Shown one piece after another: positions 37,947-47,010 of a stretch of DNA of 64,000 bases. The first letter of the stretch is position 1. Each line of letters starts with the position of its first letter. Below the pieces are notes generated by a model. That model made no database searches. It was not told the origin of the DNA and saw nothing but the letters and a program-made list of their open reading frames with translations. Where the stretch lies: assembly GCF_030538495.1 (NCBI RefSeq), contig NZ_JAUNTW010000001.1, positions 210,736 through 274,735 of the forward strand, given 5' to 3'. The stretch comes from Paracoccus sp. (in: a-proteobacteria) (GTDB lineage Bacteria; Pseudomonadota; Alphaproteobacteria; Rhodobacterales; Rhodobacteraceae). The translations under genes were made by a program, and so were the position numbers.

Positions 37947-38962
37947 CCGACATTCGCCCCCTGATCGGCATCGCCGCCACCCGCCCCCTGACCGGACCCG
38001 AGGCCGAAGCCGCCTTTTCCGCCCTGTTCGACGGCGCGGCGACTCCGGCGCAGATCGGCGGGTTGCTGATGGCGTTGCGGGTGCGGGGCGAAACCGTGGG
38101 CGAAATCGCCGCCGCCGCGCGGGCGATGCGCGCGCGGATGAACCGCATCACCGCCCCCGATGGCGCCATGGATATTGTCGGCACCGGCGGCGACGGCAAA
38201 GGCACGCTGAACATTTCCACGGCGACCGCCTTTGTGGTCGCAGGCGCGGGCGTGCCGGTCGCCAAGCACGGCAACCGCAACCTGTCGTCGAAATCGGGCG
38301 CGGCGGATGCCTTGGGGCAGATGGGCATTAACGTGATGGCCGGCCCTGCCGCCGCGCAGGACGCCATCCGCAGCGCCGGGATTTGCTTTATGATGGCCCC
38401 GATGCACCACCCCGCCATGCGCCATGTCGGCCCGCCGCGCGCGGAACTGGGAACGCGGACGGTCTTTAACCTGTTGGGTCCGCTGACAAATCCGGCATCC
38501 GTCCGGCGTCAGTTGACCGGCGCGTTCAGCGCGGATTGGATCGGCCCAATGGCGCAGGTGCTGCGCGATCTGGGGTCAGACGCCGCGTGGCTGGTCCATG
38601 GCAGCGACGGCACCGACGAAATCAGCATTGCGGGCGAAACCTCTGTGGCCGCGTTGCAGGATGGGCAGATCACCGAATTCACCATCACGCCCGCCGATGC
38701 GGGCCTGCCGACGCACCCGTTCGAATCCATCATCGGCGGCGATCCCGCCCATAACGCCGCCGCGTTTCGCGCGCTGTTGCAGGGTCAGGGCGGGGCCTAT
38801 CGCGATGCGGTGTTGCCGAACGCGGCGGCGGCGTTGCTGGTCGCGGGGCGCGTGGACAATCTGCCCGATGGGGCCGAGCTGGCCGCCCAATCCATCGACA
38901 GCGGGGCCGCGCGCGCGAAGCTGGCCGCCTTGGCCGAAGTCACCGGCCCGCCCGAGGCATGA
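37943..38962 (+). CDS. trpD: Anthranilate phosphoribosyltransferase
   Basis: The second tryptophan-pathway enzyme, 339 residues. The PRPP loop [19 protein letters not shown] and [21 protein letters not shown] are family signatures, and [29 protein letters not shown] binds anthranilate. Coupled to trpG by an ATGA overlap, and its own stop overlaps the start of ung in the same way, so four genes are tightly linked. Confidence 0.96.
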   Translation: MTDIRPLIGIAATRPLTGPEAEAAFSALFDGAATPAQIGGLLMALRVRGETVGEIAAAARAMRARMNRITAPDGAMDIVGTGGDGKGTLNISTATAFVVAGAGVPVAKHGNRNLSSKSGAADALGQMGINVMAGPAAAQDAIRSAGICFMMAPMHHPAMRHVGPPRAELGTRTVFNLLGPLTNPASVRRQLTGAFSADWIGPMAQVLRDLGSDAAWLVHGSDGTDEISIAGETSVAALQDGQITEFTITPADAGLPTHPFESIIGGDPAHNAAAFRALLQGQGGAYRDAVLPNAAAALLVAGRVDNLPDGAELAAQSIDSGAARAKLAALAEVTGPPEA

Positions 38963-39624
38963 TCCCCCCCGCGCCTTGGGCCGATCTGCCCTTTTTCCGC
39001 GATGACTGGCCCGCGATCCGCGACCGGCTGGCGGGGGGGGATTTTCTGCCCGGTCCTGACCGCCTGTTCGCCGCACTGGACGCCGTGGCCCCCGATCAGG
39101 TGCGGGTCGTGCTGCTGGGCCAAGACCCCTATCCGACGCCGGGTCACGCCAACGGGCTGGCTTTTTCGGTGACGCGGAAAACCCAGCCGCCGCGATCTTT
39201 GGTCAATATCTTCAAGGAATTACGCGATGATGTTGGACATGCGCCGGAATACGGCGACCTGTCCCATTGGGCGGCGCAGGGGGTGCTGTTGCTGAACACC
39301 GCGCTGTCGGTTCTGCCCGGTCAGGCCGGGATTCATGCCGGTTGGGGCTGGGACCGGCTGGCGCGTCAGGCCGTCGCCCGCGCCCAAACGCATGGCCCGC
39401 TGGCGTTCGTTTTGTGGGGCAATCACGCGCAAAAGGCGCTGTCGGGCCTGCCCCGCCCGCAGGATTTGGTCATCGCCACGGCGCATCCCTCGCCCCTGTC
39501 CGCGCGACGGGGGTTTTTCGGCAGCCGCCCCTTTGGCCGCGTCAATGAATGGTTAACAACACAGGGCCACGCGCCGATTGATTGGGTGGGATCGCCCCTT
39601 TCGCCGCCGCCCGGCCACGATTAA
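38959..39624 (+). CDS. ung: Uracil-DNA glycosylase, family 1
   Basis: A base-excision repair enzyme of 221 residues that removes uracil from DNA. The catalytic motif is [19 protein letters not shown] and the second [17 protein letters not shown]; Asp and His of both are intact. It starts inside the trpD stop (ATGA) and ends nine bases before trpC, so it is part of the trp transcript. That is an unusual place for ung and would tie its level to trp expression. Confidence 0.95.
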   Translation: MIPPAPWADLPFFRDDWPAIRDRLAGGDFLPGPDRLFAALDAVAPDQVRVVLLGQDPYPTPGHANGLAFSVTRKTQPPRSLVNIFKELRDDVGHAPEYGDLSHWAAQGVLLLNTALSVLPGQAGIHAGWGWDRLARQAVARAQTHGPLAFVLWGNHAQKALSGLPRPQDLVIATAHPSPLSARRGFFGSRPFGRVNEWLTTQGHAPIDWVGSPLSPPPGHD

Positions 39625-39633
39625 GGTTTGATT

Positions 39634-40434
39634 ATGGATATTCTGGATAAAATTCGCGCCTATAAGCTGGACGAAATCGCCGCCGCCAAGGCCGCCCGCC
39701 CCCTGTCTCAGGTCGAGGCGCAGGCCCGCGCCGCATCCGCCCCGCGCGGCTTTGCCCGCGCGCTGACGGAACGGGCGGCACATGGCCCCGCGCTGATCGC
39801 TGAAATCAAAAAGGCCAGCCCGTCCAAGGGCTTGATCCGTGCTGATTTCAACCCGCCCGCCTTGGCGCGCGCCTATCAGGACGGTGGCGCGGCCTGTTTA
39901 TCGGTGCTGACCGACGGCCCCAGCTTTCAGGGCGCGCCCGAATTTCTGACCGCCGCGCGCGACGCCTGTAGCCTGCCCGCGCTGCGCAAAGATTTCCTTT
40001 ATGACACTTATCAGGTGGCCGAGGCGCGCGCCTGGGGCGCCGATTGCATCCTGATCATCATGGCCTCTGTCGATGACACCCTGGCAGCCGAGCTTGAAGA
40101 CGCGGCGACCCATTGGGGCATGGACGCCCTGATCGAGGTTCACGACGCCACCGAACTGGACCGCGCGCTGCGCCTGAAATCACCGATGATTGGGATAAAT
40201 AACCGCAATCTCAAGACGTTCGAGGTGACTCTTGATGTGACGCGCGACCTTGCGCCGCGCATCCCCGCCGATCGTGACGTGGTGTGCGAAAGCGGGCTGT
40301 TCACCCCCGACGATCTGGCCGCGATGATGCAGGTCGGCGCGCGTCGTTTCCTGATCGGCGAAAGCCTGATGCGACAGGACGACGTGACAGCCGCCACCCG
40401 TGCGATTCTGGATGTTTCTGTCGCAGGGCATTGA
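39634..40434 (+). CDS. trpC: Indole-3-glycerol phosphate synthase
   Basis: A TIM-barrel enzyme of 266 residues. The blocks [60 protein letters not shown] and [12 protein letters not shown] carry the catalytic Lys and Glu residues. I take the ATG at 39634 (AAGG eight bases before) rather than the TTG at 39628. Last gene of trpG-trpD-ung-trpC; lexA follows 160 bases later. Confidence 0.96.
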   Translation: MDILDKIRAYKLDEIAAAKAARPLSQVEAQARAASAPRGFARALTERAAHGPALIAEIKKASPSKGLIRADFNPPALARAYQDGGAACLSVLTDGPSFQGAPEFLTAARDACSLPALRKDFLYDTYQVAEARAWGADCILIIMASVDDTLAAELEDAATHWGMDALIEVHDATELDRALRLKSPMIGINNRNLKTFEVTLDVTRDLAPRIPADRDVVCESGLFTPDDLAAMMQVGARRFLIGESLMRQDDVTAATRAILDVSVAGH

Positions 40435-40447
40435 TCTAAAATAAAAA

Positions 40448-40479
40448 AACCACCCCCGCACGCAGTGACGGGGGCGGTT
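40448..40479. terminator. Hairpin after trpC with U-tract only on the minus strand
   Basis: A stem of about 11 bp with one mismatch, AACCACCCCCG/CGGGGGCGGTT. The plus-strand end of trpC would lack a U-run, while on the minus strand seven U follow. It may end trpC inefficiently or stop a transcript coming from the lexA side. Confidence 0.6.
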
Positions 40480-40565
40480 CAGTAATTTTGCGACGCTGAG
40501 CGGATATTAACCTTCGATTCATCATGTTTTGTTCTATTGATTGACGCGATTCGTTTGATCGCTTA

Positions 40566-40580
40566 GAACATTGATGGAAC
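40566..40580 (+). promoter_or_regulatory. LexA operator (SOS box) of lexA
   Basis: GAACATTGATGGAAC is an exact GAAC-N7-GAAC, the reverse complement of the alphaproteobacterial GTTC-N7-GTTC box. It ends 16 bases before the lexA ATG. A degenerate second site GTTC-N7-TGAC lies at 40531-40545. LexA should repress its own gene here. Confidence 0.85.
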
Positions 40581-40596
40581 ATAGCAGGGGGTTCTG

Positions 40597-41307
40597 ATGC
40601 TGACCAAAAAACAGATCGAATTGCTGGAATTTATTCAGAAACGCATGGCGCGCGACGGCGTGCCTCCGTCCTTTGACGAAATGAAAGACGCGCTTGATCT
40701 GCGGTCAAAATCCGGCATCCACCGGCTTGTCACCGCGTTAGAAGAACGGGGCTTTATCCGCCGTCTGCCTCACCGCGCCCGCGCGTTAGAGGTGGTGCGC
40801 CTGCCCGACGCATTGGCCCATCTGGCGACGGACACCCAAACGGGTGATGTGGTCCCCACCCCTAAACTGGTCAGCAGCCGCCCCGACCGCCCCCGCAGCG
40901 CCCTGACCGTCACCGATTCACAGGCGGTCAGCCTGCCCCTGATGGGCCGAATCGCCGCAGGAGTCCCCATTGAAGCGATTTCCGAGGTGTCGCACCATGT
41001 CGCTGTTCCCGGCACGATGCTGTCGGGGCGCGAACATCACTATGCCCTTGAAGTCAAAGGCGATTCGATGATCGAAGCCGGGATCAATGATGGCGATGTC
41101 GTCGTGATCCGCGAACAGGACAGCGCCACCAATGGCGACATCATCGTGGCACTGGTTGATGGCCACGAAGCGACGCTGAAACGCTATCGCCGCCGTGGCG
41201 CCATGATCGCGCTTGAGGCCGCAAACCCCGCCTATGAAACGCGCCTGCTGCCCGAAGATGCGATCAAAATTCAGGGCCGTTTGGTCGGGCTGATCCGCAG
41301 TTACTAA
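40597..41307 (+). CDS. lexA: SOS response repressor LexA
   Basis: A self-cleaving repressor of 236 residues. The winged helix-turn-helix is at 1-65 ([24 protein letters not shown]). The cleavage bond is Ala121-Gly122 in RIAAGVPIE, with catalytic Ser157 (GDSMIEAG) and Lys195 (EATLKRYRR). The linker is longer than in E. coli, as usual in Alphaproteobacteria. An exact LexA box precedes it. In some relatives moaC and moeA stand between trpC and lexA; here they do not. Confidence 0.97.
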   Translation: MLTKKQIELLEFIQKRMARDGVPPSFDEMKDALDLRSKSGIHRLVTALEERGFIRRLPHRARALEVVRLPDALAHLATDTQTGDVVPTPKLVSSRPDRPRSALTVTDSQAVSLPLMGRIAAGVPIEAISEVSHHVAVPGTMLSGREHHYALEVKGDSMIEAGINDGDVVVIREQDSATNGDIIVALVDGHEATLKRYRRRGAMIALEAANPAYETRLLPEDAIKIQGRLVGLIRSY

Positions 41308-41314
41308 ACTGCGG
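41295..41314 (+). repeat. Perfect inverted repeat across the lexA stop codon
   Basis: CCGCAGTT-ACTA-AACTGCGG is an 8-bp perfect stem that contains the TAA of lexA. No U-run follows. It may protect the 3' end or halt transcription between lexA and the convergent hemC, 16 bases apart. Confidence 0.5.
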
Positions 41315-41323
41315 ACGCCGTGA

Positions 41324-42262
41324 TCAATGCCCTGCCAAGAACCCCGGACCGGCGCGATGCAACAACTCTGCCGCCAAATCGGCGCCCATCTGCGCGCCTT
41401 CGGTAACAGCGCCCGAACGCTGGCCGTTAAAGGCCTGCGATCCATCAGGGGCCAGAATCTCACCCCGCAGGGTCAGGCGGTCGCCGTTTATCTCGGCCAG
41501 CCCGGCGATCGGGGTCTGGCACGACCCGTCCAGACGCAGCAGAAAGGCGCGTTCCGCAGCGACCCGGTGACCGGTTTCGACATGGTGAATCGGGGACAAA
41601 AGCCCAGCGACATCGTCATCCGCCGCGCGCCGTTCAATCCCAATCGCGCCCTGCGCCACAGCGGGCAGCATATGATCGGTGGAAATCGCGCTGCGCACGA
41701 TATGCAGCATGTTCAGCCGCGACAGCCCCGCCATAGCCAAAAACGTCGCAACCGCCACGCCGTCATCCAGCTTTTTCAGGCGGGTTTGGACATTGCCGCG
41801 AAATTCGACCAGTTGCAAATCGGGGCGATAATGCGCCAGTTGCGCCCGGCGACGCAGGCTGGACGACCCGACCAGCGATCCGGCGGGCAGGTCGTCGATG
41901 CTGGCGACATGCGGGCTGACAAAGGCGTCGCGCACATCTTCGCGCGGCAACAGGCAGTCGATCACCAAACCATCCGGCTGGATCGTCGGCATGTCCTTCA
42001 TCGAATGCACCGCGATGTCGATGTCCCCATTCAGCAACGCGTCTTCGATTTCGCGTGTAAACAGACCCTTACCGCCGATCTCCGACAAAGGACGATCCAG
42101 AATCCGGTCGCCCGTGGTTTTGATCACAACAATCTGGAACGCATCGGCGGGCAGATCATGCGCCGCCATCAGGCGGTCGCGGGTCTCATGCGCCTGCGCA
42201 AGCGCAAGCGCAGAACCGCGGGTTCCAATTTTCAGCGGGCGGGTGGGGTCAGGCAACGTCAT
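41324..42262 (-). CDS. hemC: Hydroxymethylbilane synthase (porphobilinogen deaminase)
   Basis: Builds the linear tetrapyrrole of heme and other tetrapyrroles; 312 residues. IGTRGSALALAQA, FTREIEDALLNGDIDIAVHSMKDMPT and VGSSSLRRRAQLAHYRPDL are family blocks, and the dipyrromethane-cofactor cysteine is in LDGSCQTPIAGLAE. Two ATG codons are adjacent; the second at 42262 has the better spacing from GGGA. It is divergent from hemE with about 77 bases between, so both heme genes share a promoter region. Confidence 0.96.
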   Translation of the reverse strand: MTLPDPTRPLKIGTRGSALALAQAHETRDRLMAAHDLPADAFQIVVIKTTGDRILDRPLSEIGGKGLFTREIEDALLNGDIDIAVHSMKDMPTIQPDGLVIDCLLPREDVRDAFVSPHVASIDDLPAGSLVGSSSLRRRAQLAHYRPDLQLVEFRGNVQTRLKKLDDGVAVATFLAMAGLSRLNMLHIVRSAISTDHMLPAVAQGAIGIERRAADDDVAGLLSPIHHVETGHRVAAERAFLLRLDGSCQTPIAGLAEINGDRLTLRGEILAPDGSQAFNGQRSGAVTEGAQMGADLAAELLHRAGPGFLAGH

Positions 42263-42339
42263 CATATCCCTGACTTACTGCGCCGCGCGCGACTTGACAA
42301 CGCCCGCCCCCTCGCCTTGATGGGGCAAACGGAGGCAAT

Positions 42340-43368
42340 ATGACCAAACTTCTTCTGCGCGCGCTTGCCGGTGAAACCTTGCACACCCCGCCGATCTGGA
42401 TGATGCGGCAGGCGGGGCGTTATCTGCCCGAATATCGCGCGACCCGCGCGCAGGCCGGGGATTTCCTGTCGCTGTGCTACAACCCCGATCTGGCGGCCGA
42501 GGTGACACTGCAACCGATCCGCCGCTTCGGCTTTGACGCAGCGATTTTGTTTGCGGATATTTTGCTGGTTCCTCAGGCGCTTGGGGCGGATTTGTGGTTT
42601 GTGACTGGCGAAGGTCCGCGGCTGTCAACCATCACAAACGCCGATCAGGTGGCGGCGCTGAAACCCGCCGATGCCATTCATGACCGGCTGGCCCCGGTTT
42701 ACGAAACCGTGCGTATTTTGGCGCGCGAGTTGCCGCGCGAAACCGCGCTGATCGGCTTTGCGGGCGCGCCGTGGACGGTGGCCACCTATATGGTTGCCGG
42801 TCGCGGAACCAAGGATCAAGGCCCCGCCCATGCGATGAAGGATGCCGACCGCGCGGCCTTTACCGCGCTGATTGACCGCATCACCGATGCCACGATCCTG
42901 TACCTGTCCGCACAAATCGACGCCGGGGCCGAGGTGGTGAAACTGTTCGACAGCTGGGCCGGCAGCCTGCGCGGTCAGGATTTCGACGATTTCGCCATCG
43001 AACCCGCGCGCAAAATCATCGCCGCGTTGAAGGCGCGGCACCCGAACACCCCCGTCATCGCCTTTCCGCGTGAGGCGGGCGACCGCTATATCGGGTTTGC
43101 GCGCGCGACCGGGGCGGATTGCGTCGCGACCGATAATTCGGTCAGCGCCGAATGGGTGGCGCAGCATGTGCAGCCCGATGGCTGCGTGCAGGGCAATATG
43201 GCCCCGCATCATATGGTCACCGGCGGCCCCGATCTGGTGGCCGAGGCGCAGCGGATCACCCGCGTCTTACGGGGCGGGCCGCATATTTTTAACCTCGGCC
43301 ACGGGATCACGCCGGACGCGGACCCCGAAAATGTGGCGGCGATGATCGCGGCGGTGCGCAGCGCCTAG
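42340..43368 (+). CDS. hemE: Uroporphyrinogen decarboxylase
   Basis: Makes coproporphyrinogen III; 342 residues. The N-terminal signature [18 protein letters not shown] and [22 protein letters not shown] are seen, and [13 protein letters not shown] and the C-terminal [12 protein letters not shown] complete the family pattern. AGGAGGCAAT-like GGAGGCAAT stands before the ATG. Convergent with hemF: the stop codons share CTAG. Confidence 0.96.
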   Translation: MTKLLLRALAGETLHTPPIWMMRQAGRYLPEYRATRAQAGDFLSLCYNPDLAAEVTLQPIRRFGFDAAILFADILLVPQALGADLWFVTGEGPRLSTITNADQVAALKPADAIHDRLAPVYETVRILARELPRETALIGFAGAPWTVATYMVAGRGTKDQGPAHAMKDADRAAFTALIDRITDATILYLSAQIDAGAEVVKLFDSWAGSLRGQDFDDFAIEPARKIIAALKARHPNTPVIAFPREAGDRYIGFARATGADCVATDNSVSAEWVAQHVQPDGCVQGNMAPHHMVTGGPDLVAEAQRITRVLRGGPHIFNLGHGITPDADPENVAAMIAAVRSA

Positions 43369-44219
43369 ACCCATTTTGCCAATGGGGGCAGGCTCATTAA
43401 CACCGCGTCGGGGTTGTGGCCTGTCTCTAACCCGAATTTGGTGCCGCGATCGTAAACAAGGTTGTATTCGGCATACAGCCCGCGATGCACCAGTTGCGCG
43501 TCTTTGTCCGCGTCCGTCCACGCCTGAACATGGCGCGATTCGGCCAATGGCAAGAACGCGGGCAGAAAGGCCCGCCCAACATCACGGGTAAAGGCGAAAT
43601 CGGCATCCCAATCGCCGGTATTCAGGTCGTCATAGAAAATCCCACCGACACCGCGCGCCCGGCCCCGATGCGGGATAAAGAAATATTCGTCGGCCCATGC
43701 CTTAAAACGGTCGTAATAATCCGCACCATGCGGGGCGCAGGCCGCGCGCAGGGTGTCGTGGAAATGCGCCGTATCACCCGCATATTCGATGCAGGGGTTC
43801 AGGTCCGCGCCGCCGCCAAACCACCATGCGCCGGGGGTCCAGAACATGCGCGTGTTCATATGAACGGCGGGGGCGTGCGGGTTTTGCATATGCGCCACCA
43901 GACTGATTCCGCTGGCCCAGAAACGCGGATCGTCGGCCATACCCGGCACACCGCGCGCGGCCATGGCGGCCTGTGCGCGCGGGGCAAGGGCGCCATGGAC
44001 CTGCGACCAATTGACGCCGACCTTTTCGAACACGCGCCCGCCGCGCATCACCGACATCAGACCGCCGCCGCCATCCGTGCCGCGTTCGGTCGGGGTCAGT
44101 TCGAACCGGCCTGCGGGGCGGTCGCTGGCGGCGCGATCCTCCAGCCCCTCGAACGCGGCGGTGATCTGGTCGCGCAATTCGCGAAACCATGCGGCGGCTT
44201 CTTCGCGCTGTTCCTGCAT
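43365..44219 (-). CDS. hemF: Coproporphyrinogen III oxidase, oxygen-dependent
   Basis: The aerobic enzyme that makes protoporphyrinogen IX; 284 residues. [51 protein letters not shown] and [17 protein letters not shown] are the family blocks. I start at [12 protein letters not shown] (44219), which has AGGGGA before it; earlier ATG codons at 44231 and 44243 do not. The organism can thus make heme with oxygen; a hemN is not in the window. Confidence 0.95.
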   Translation of the reverse strand: MQEQREEAAAWFRELRDQITAAFEGLEDRAASDRPAGRFELTPTERGTDGGGGLMSVMRGGRVFEKVGVNWSQVHGALAPRAQAAMAARGVPGMADDPRFWASGISLVAHMQNPHAPAVHMNTRMFWTPGAWWFGGGADLNPCIEYAGDTAHFHDTLRAACAPHGADYYDRFKAWADEYFFIPHRGRARGVGGIFYDDLNTGDWDADFAFTRDVGRAFLPAFLPLAESRHVQAWTDADKDAQLVHRGLYAEYNLVYDRGTKFGLETGHNPDAVLMSLPPLAKWV

Positions 44220-44289
44220 CTGTCCCCTCATCGTGATTTGCAATTTTATTTTGGGCGGTTAGCCTGCCTGAAACTTAGTGAGAGTCGCC

Positions 44290-44706
44290 ATGCGCCGCAA
44301 TCTGTCCCTTTCTGTCATCGCCCTGCCCGCGCTCTTGGCCGCCTGCGGGACGCCGCAGCAACGCTGCATTAACCAAAATACCGGGGAATATCGCGCGGTC
44401 AGCCGCCTGCTGGCGCAGGTCGATGGCAATCTGGCGCGCGGTTATGCGTGGGCCGAGCGCGAAGTCACACGCGAACGCTTTACCGAATGTCGCGATCTGC
44501 GCCGTGATGCGGATGGGACGTTGCAGCCGGTTTTGGTGCCGTGCTGGCGCGAATATACCGAAACCGAACGCTATCGGGTGCCGATTGACCCAGCGGCAGA
44601 GCAGCGCAAACGTGACAATCTGGCGGCGCGGCAGGCGGCTTTGGCCGCAAAGGCGAAATCAGCGGTTGCGGCCTGTCAGGCGGCTTTCCCGGAAACGCAG
44701 GGCTGA
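44290..44706 (+). CDS. Small lipoprotein, function unknown
   Basis: A 138-residue protein with a lipoprotein signal peptide: MRRNLSLSVIALPALLAAC, the cysteine being the acylated residue. The mature part contains a conserved-looking stretch (CINQNTGEYRAVSRLLAQVDGNLARGYAW) and a Lys/Ala-rich C-terminal helix. I do not recognise a named family. The start at 44290 is preferred over the GTG at 44278 because of signal-peptide length. Confidence 0.7.
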   Translation: MRRNLSLSVIALPALLAACGTPQQRCINQNTGEYRAVSRLLAQVDGNLARGYAWAEREVTRERFTECRDLRRDADGTLQPVLVPCWREYTETERYRVPIDPAAEQRKRDNLAARQAALAAKAKSAVAACQAAFPETQG

Positions 44707-44707
44707 T

Positions 44708-45508
44708 TTACCGCCCATCCGGCGCGGGAAATTCGTTTATTGGATCGCCCAGCCCGCGCCCGCCGTCAATGGTCAGGATCTGGCCCGTGACAAATCGTGC
44801 GCCGTCGCTGGCCAGATAATGCACGGCATCGGCCAATTCGTCGGGCGCGGCGATCCGGCCCAGCGGCGTGCCAGCGACGATCCGATCCCGCAGCCCCGGA
44901 TGTTCGCGCAGATGCGCCTGCAATCGCGTGGACATCACGCTGGCATAGCGGACGCCGTTCACGCGGATTCGGTGCGGCGCCAGCGACAGCGCCAGCCCCC
45001 GCACCGCCTGTTCCTGCGCCGCCCCGGCAATGGACGCGGCCAGCATCGCCGGCCCCGCCGCTCGGGTCAGGACGGTCACAATCGCCCCCGTCGCGTCGCC
45101 GTCATGCGCCTGCGCGATCATCCGCCGCGCCACCATTTGCGACAGCCGCAGCGGGGCCGTGACATTTTGCCGCAACAGGTCATCCAGAACCCCAGAGTCC
45201 GGATCCAACGGGTCCGAGGGGCGCAGATCGCCCTGCACATTCACCAAAACATCAACGCGATCAAAGGCATCCAGCGTCACCGACAGCAGATTCGCCATGC
45301 CCAGATGCTCGGTGATCCGCCCGGCAAAGATGCGAATATCCGCATCCGTTCCGGCGTAATCGTCGCGCACCGCGCTCAGCGCGGCTTCGTTCGGGTCGGC
45401 GAACACAACGCGCATCCGCAGTTCCGCCAGATGCCGCGCAATCGCCAGCCCGACGCCCTGCCCCGCCCCCGTCACAATCGCGACGCGACCGGCGACGGAC
45501 AGGCTCAT
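44708..45508 (-). CDS. SDR-family protein lacking the catalytic Tyr and Lys
   Basis: A Rossmann-fold protein of 266 residues. The dinucleotide motif VTGAGQGVGLAIA (12-24) is intact and the end (FVTGQILTIDGGRG) is typical of the family. Aligning from the conserved IRVNGV, however, the Tyr-x3-Lys positions are Ala158 and Gly162, the catalytic Ser region reads VLTRAAG, and NNAG has become NVQG. So it can bind a nucleotide but probably not act as a normal dehydrogenase. It overlaps the upstream methyltransferase gene by four bases (ATGA). Confidence 0.8.
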   Translation of the reverse strand: MSLSVAGRVAIVTGAGQGVGLAIARHLAELRMRVVFADPNEAALSAVRDDYAGTDADIRIFAGRITEHLGMANLLSVTLDAFDRVDVLVNVQGDLRPSDPLDPDSGVLDDLLRQNVTAPLRLSQMVARRMIAQAHDGDATGAIVTVLTRAAGPAMLAASIAGAAQEQAVRGLALSLAPHRIRVNGVRYASVMSTRLQAHLREHPGLRDRIVAGTPLGRIAAPDELADAVHYLASDGARFVTGQILTIDGGRGLGDPINEFPAPDGR

Positions 45509-46488
45509 CTCCGGGGTTTGCGGGGGCGGCCTGCGCCCGTCGCCTCGAACAATTTGAAGCGATTATCGCCGCCGATTTCAGTCACTTGGGCGAAATGTTC
45601 GGACAGCACGGTTTCATAGGGCAGATGCCGGTTCGCGACCATCCACAGCCGCCCCGCCCCCGTCAGCACCCGCGCGGCCGAGGCGATAAAATCCGCCCCC
45701 AGACGCGAATCGGCCACGCGGCCATCGTGGAATGGCGGGTTCATGATCACGCCATTCACCGGGTCAGGCAGACGAAAATCGCGCGCATCGGCCCAATGAA
45801 ACCGCGCCCGCGGATCGGTGACGTTTTCACGCGCGGATGCCAGGGCGTCGTGATCAGCCTCGACCAGATGGATCACCTCGACCCCTTTTCGGGTCAGGGC
45901 TTGGGCCGACAACCAGCCCCAGCCCGCGCCCAGATCGACCAGCCGCGTGGGCAATTTGTCGGGCAGCGCCGCCGCCAGCAGGGCCGAACCGGGGTCGATC
46001 CCATCCGCCGAAAACACGCCGGGGCGCGTCACAAAGCCGGGCGCGACCTGACGCGGCGCGGCCTGCCAATCGGCGGGAACGGCGTGCAGAACCGCCCTGA
46101 AAATCTTGCCATGCGCCTTGCTGTGGACCTGATCCACCTCACCCAAGCCGCGCAATTCGCGCAAAACCGCATCGGCGCCATCGGTTTTCTGGCCATCCAC
46201 CCACAGCACGCCGCCCGGCACCAGCCGCGCCGCCGCGTCGTATATCCACGCCCGCGCCGCCGCCTTGGCGCGCGGCAAACGGACCAGTGCCACGTCAAAC
46301 GCGCCATCCACCTGCGGCGCGACCTGCCAGCCCTGCGCCGTCAACGCGCGATGATCGGGGAAATGCCCCTGCCGGATCAGCGTCTGCGCCGGGTCCAGCG
46401 GCGACAAATCGTCCCCCCCACGCGCGCCAATAACCAGAACGCGCCCATCCGGCGCGCCGTCGGGGAAAGCAAGATGCAGTCGTGCCAC
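45505..46488 (-). CDS. RsmC-like class I methyltransferase
   Basis: An SAM-dependent methyltransferase of about 327 residues. The SAM loop LVDLGAGWGWLSAQAL and the NPPF motif (VIMNPPFHDG) point to N2-guanine methylation of RNA, as in RsmC, which modifies G1207 of 16S rRNA. The first half is the degenerate methyltransferase domain seen in RsmC. I favour the GTG at 46488 (MARLHLAFPDG), just after the clpS stop; the ATG at 46512 would overlap clpS by 22 bases. It is coupled to the SDR gene downstream. Confidence 0.82.
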   Translation of the reverse strand: MARLHLAFPDGAPDGRVLVIGARGGDDLSPLDPAQTLIRQGHFPDHRALTAQGWQVAPQVDGAFDVALVRLPRAKAAARAWIYDAAARLVPGGVLWVDGQKTDGADAVLRELRGLGEVDQVHSKAHGKIFRAVLHAVPADWQAAPRQVAPGFVTRPGVFSADGIDPGSALLAAALPDKLPTRLVDLGAGWGWLSAQALTRKGVEVIHLVEADHDALASARENVTDPRARFHWADARDFRLPDPVNGVIMNPPFHDGRVADSRLGADFIASAARVLTGAGRLWMVANRHLPYETVLSEHFAQVTEIGGDNRFKLFEATGAGRPRKPRR

Positions 46489-46490
46489 GT

Positions 46491-46808
46491 TTATTCTTTT
46501 TCCATGGTGCATTGCAGCGGGTGTTGCTGACGGCGGGCCAGCTCCATCACCTGCGCAACTTTGGTTTCGGCCACCTCATGCGAGAAAACGCCGACGACCG
46601 CCACGCCTTTGCGGTGAACGGTCAGCATGATTTCGATGGCTTGGGCATGGGTCATGCTGAACAGCCGTTCCAGCACATGCACGACAAATTCCATCGGGGT
46701 GAAATCGTCGTTCAGCATCAACACCTTATACATGGGGGGACGCTGCGGTTTCGCACGCGTTTTGACCGCCAGATCATGCTGGTCATCGGGAAAGTTGGGA
46801 TCACTCAT
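46491..46808 (-). CDS. clpS: ATP-dependent Clp protease adaptor ClpS
   Basis: The N-end rule adaptor that hands substrates to ClpAP; 106 residues. [24 protein letters not shown] contains the [10 protein letters not shown] substrate pocket, followed by [30 protein letters not shown]. Neither start candidate (46808 or 46820) has a good ribosome-binding site; I take MSDPNFPDD as in relatives. clpA is not adjacent. rsmC follows immediately. Confidence 0.94.
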   Translation of the reverse strand: MSDPNFPDDQHDLAVKTRAKPQRPPMYKVLMLNDDFTPMEFVVHVLERLFSMTHAQAIEIMLTVHRKGVAVVGVFSHEVAETKVAQVMELARRQQHPLQCTMEKE

Positions 46809-47010
46809 CCGGTGGGTCATGGGAAACGGTCTGGTTTGAGGGCGCGCGTTCGCCCTGTATATAGCCAAATCCGCCCCGGTTAAAAGTGCCGATCCCGCAA
46901 AATAGTTCAAATCCAAGGTTTCACGAAAAAAACAGCCGTGCTATTATCGGAATATTAACGATGGATGTGCAACAAACGACGCATCCGCGACAGGCAGAAA
47001 GATCGAGACA

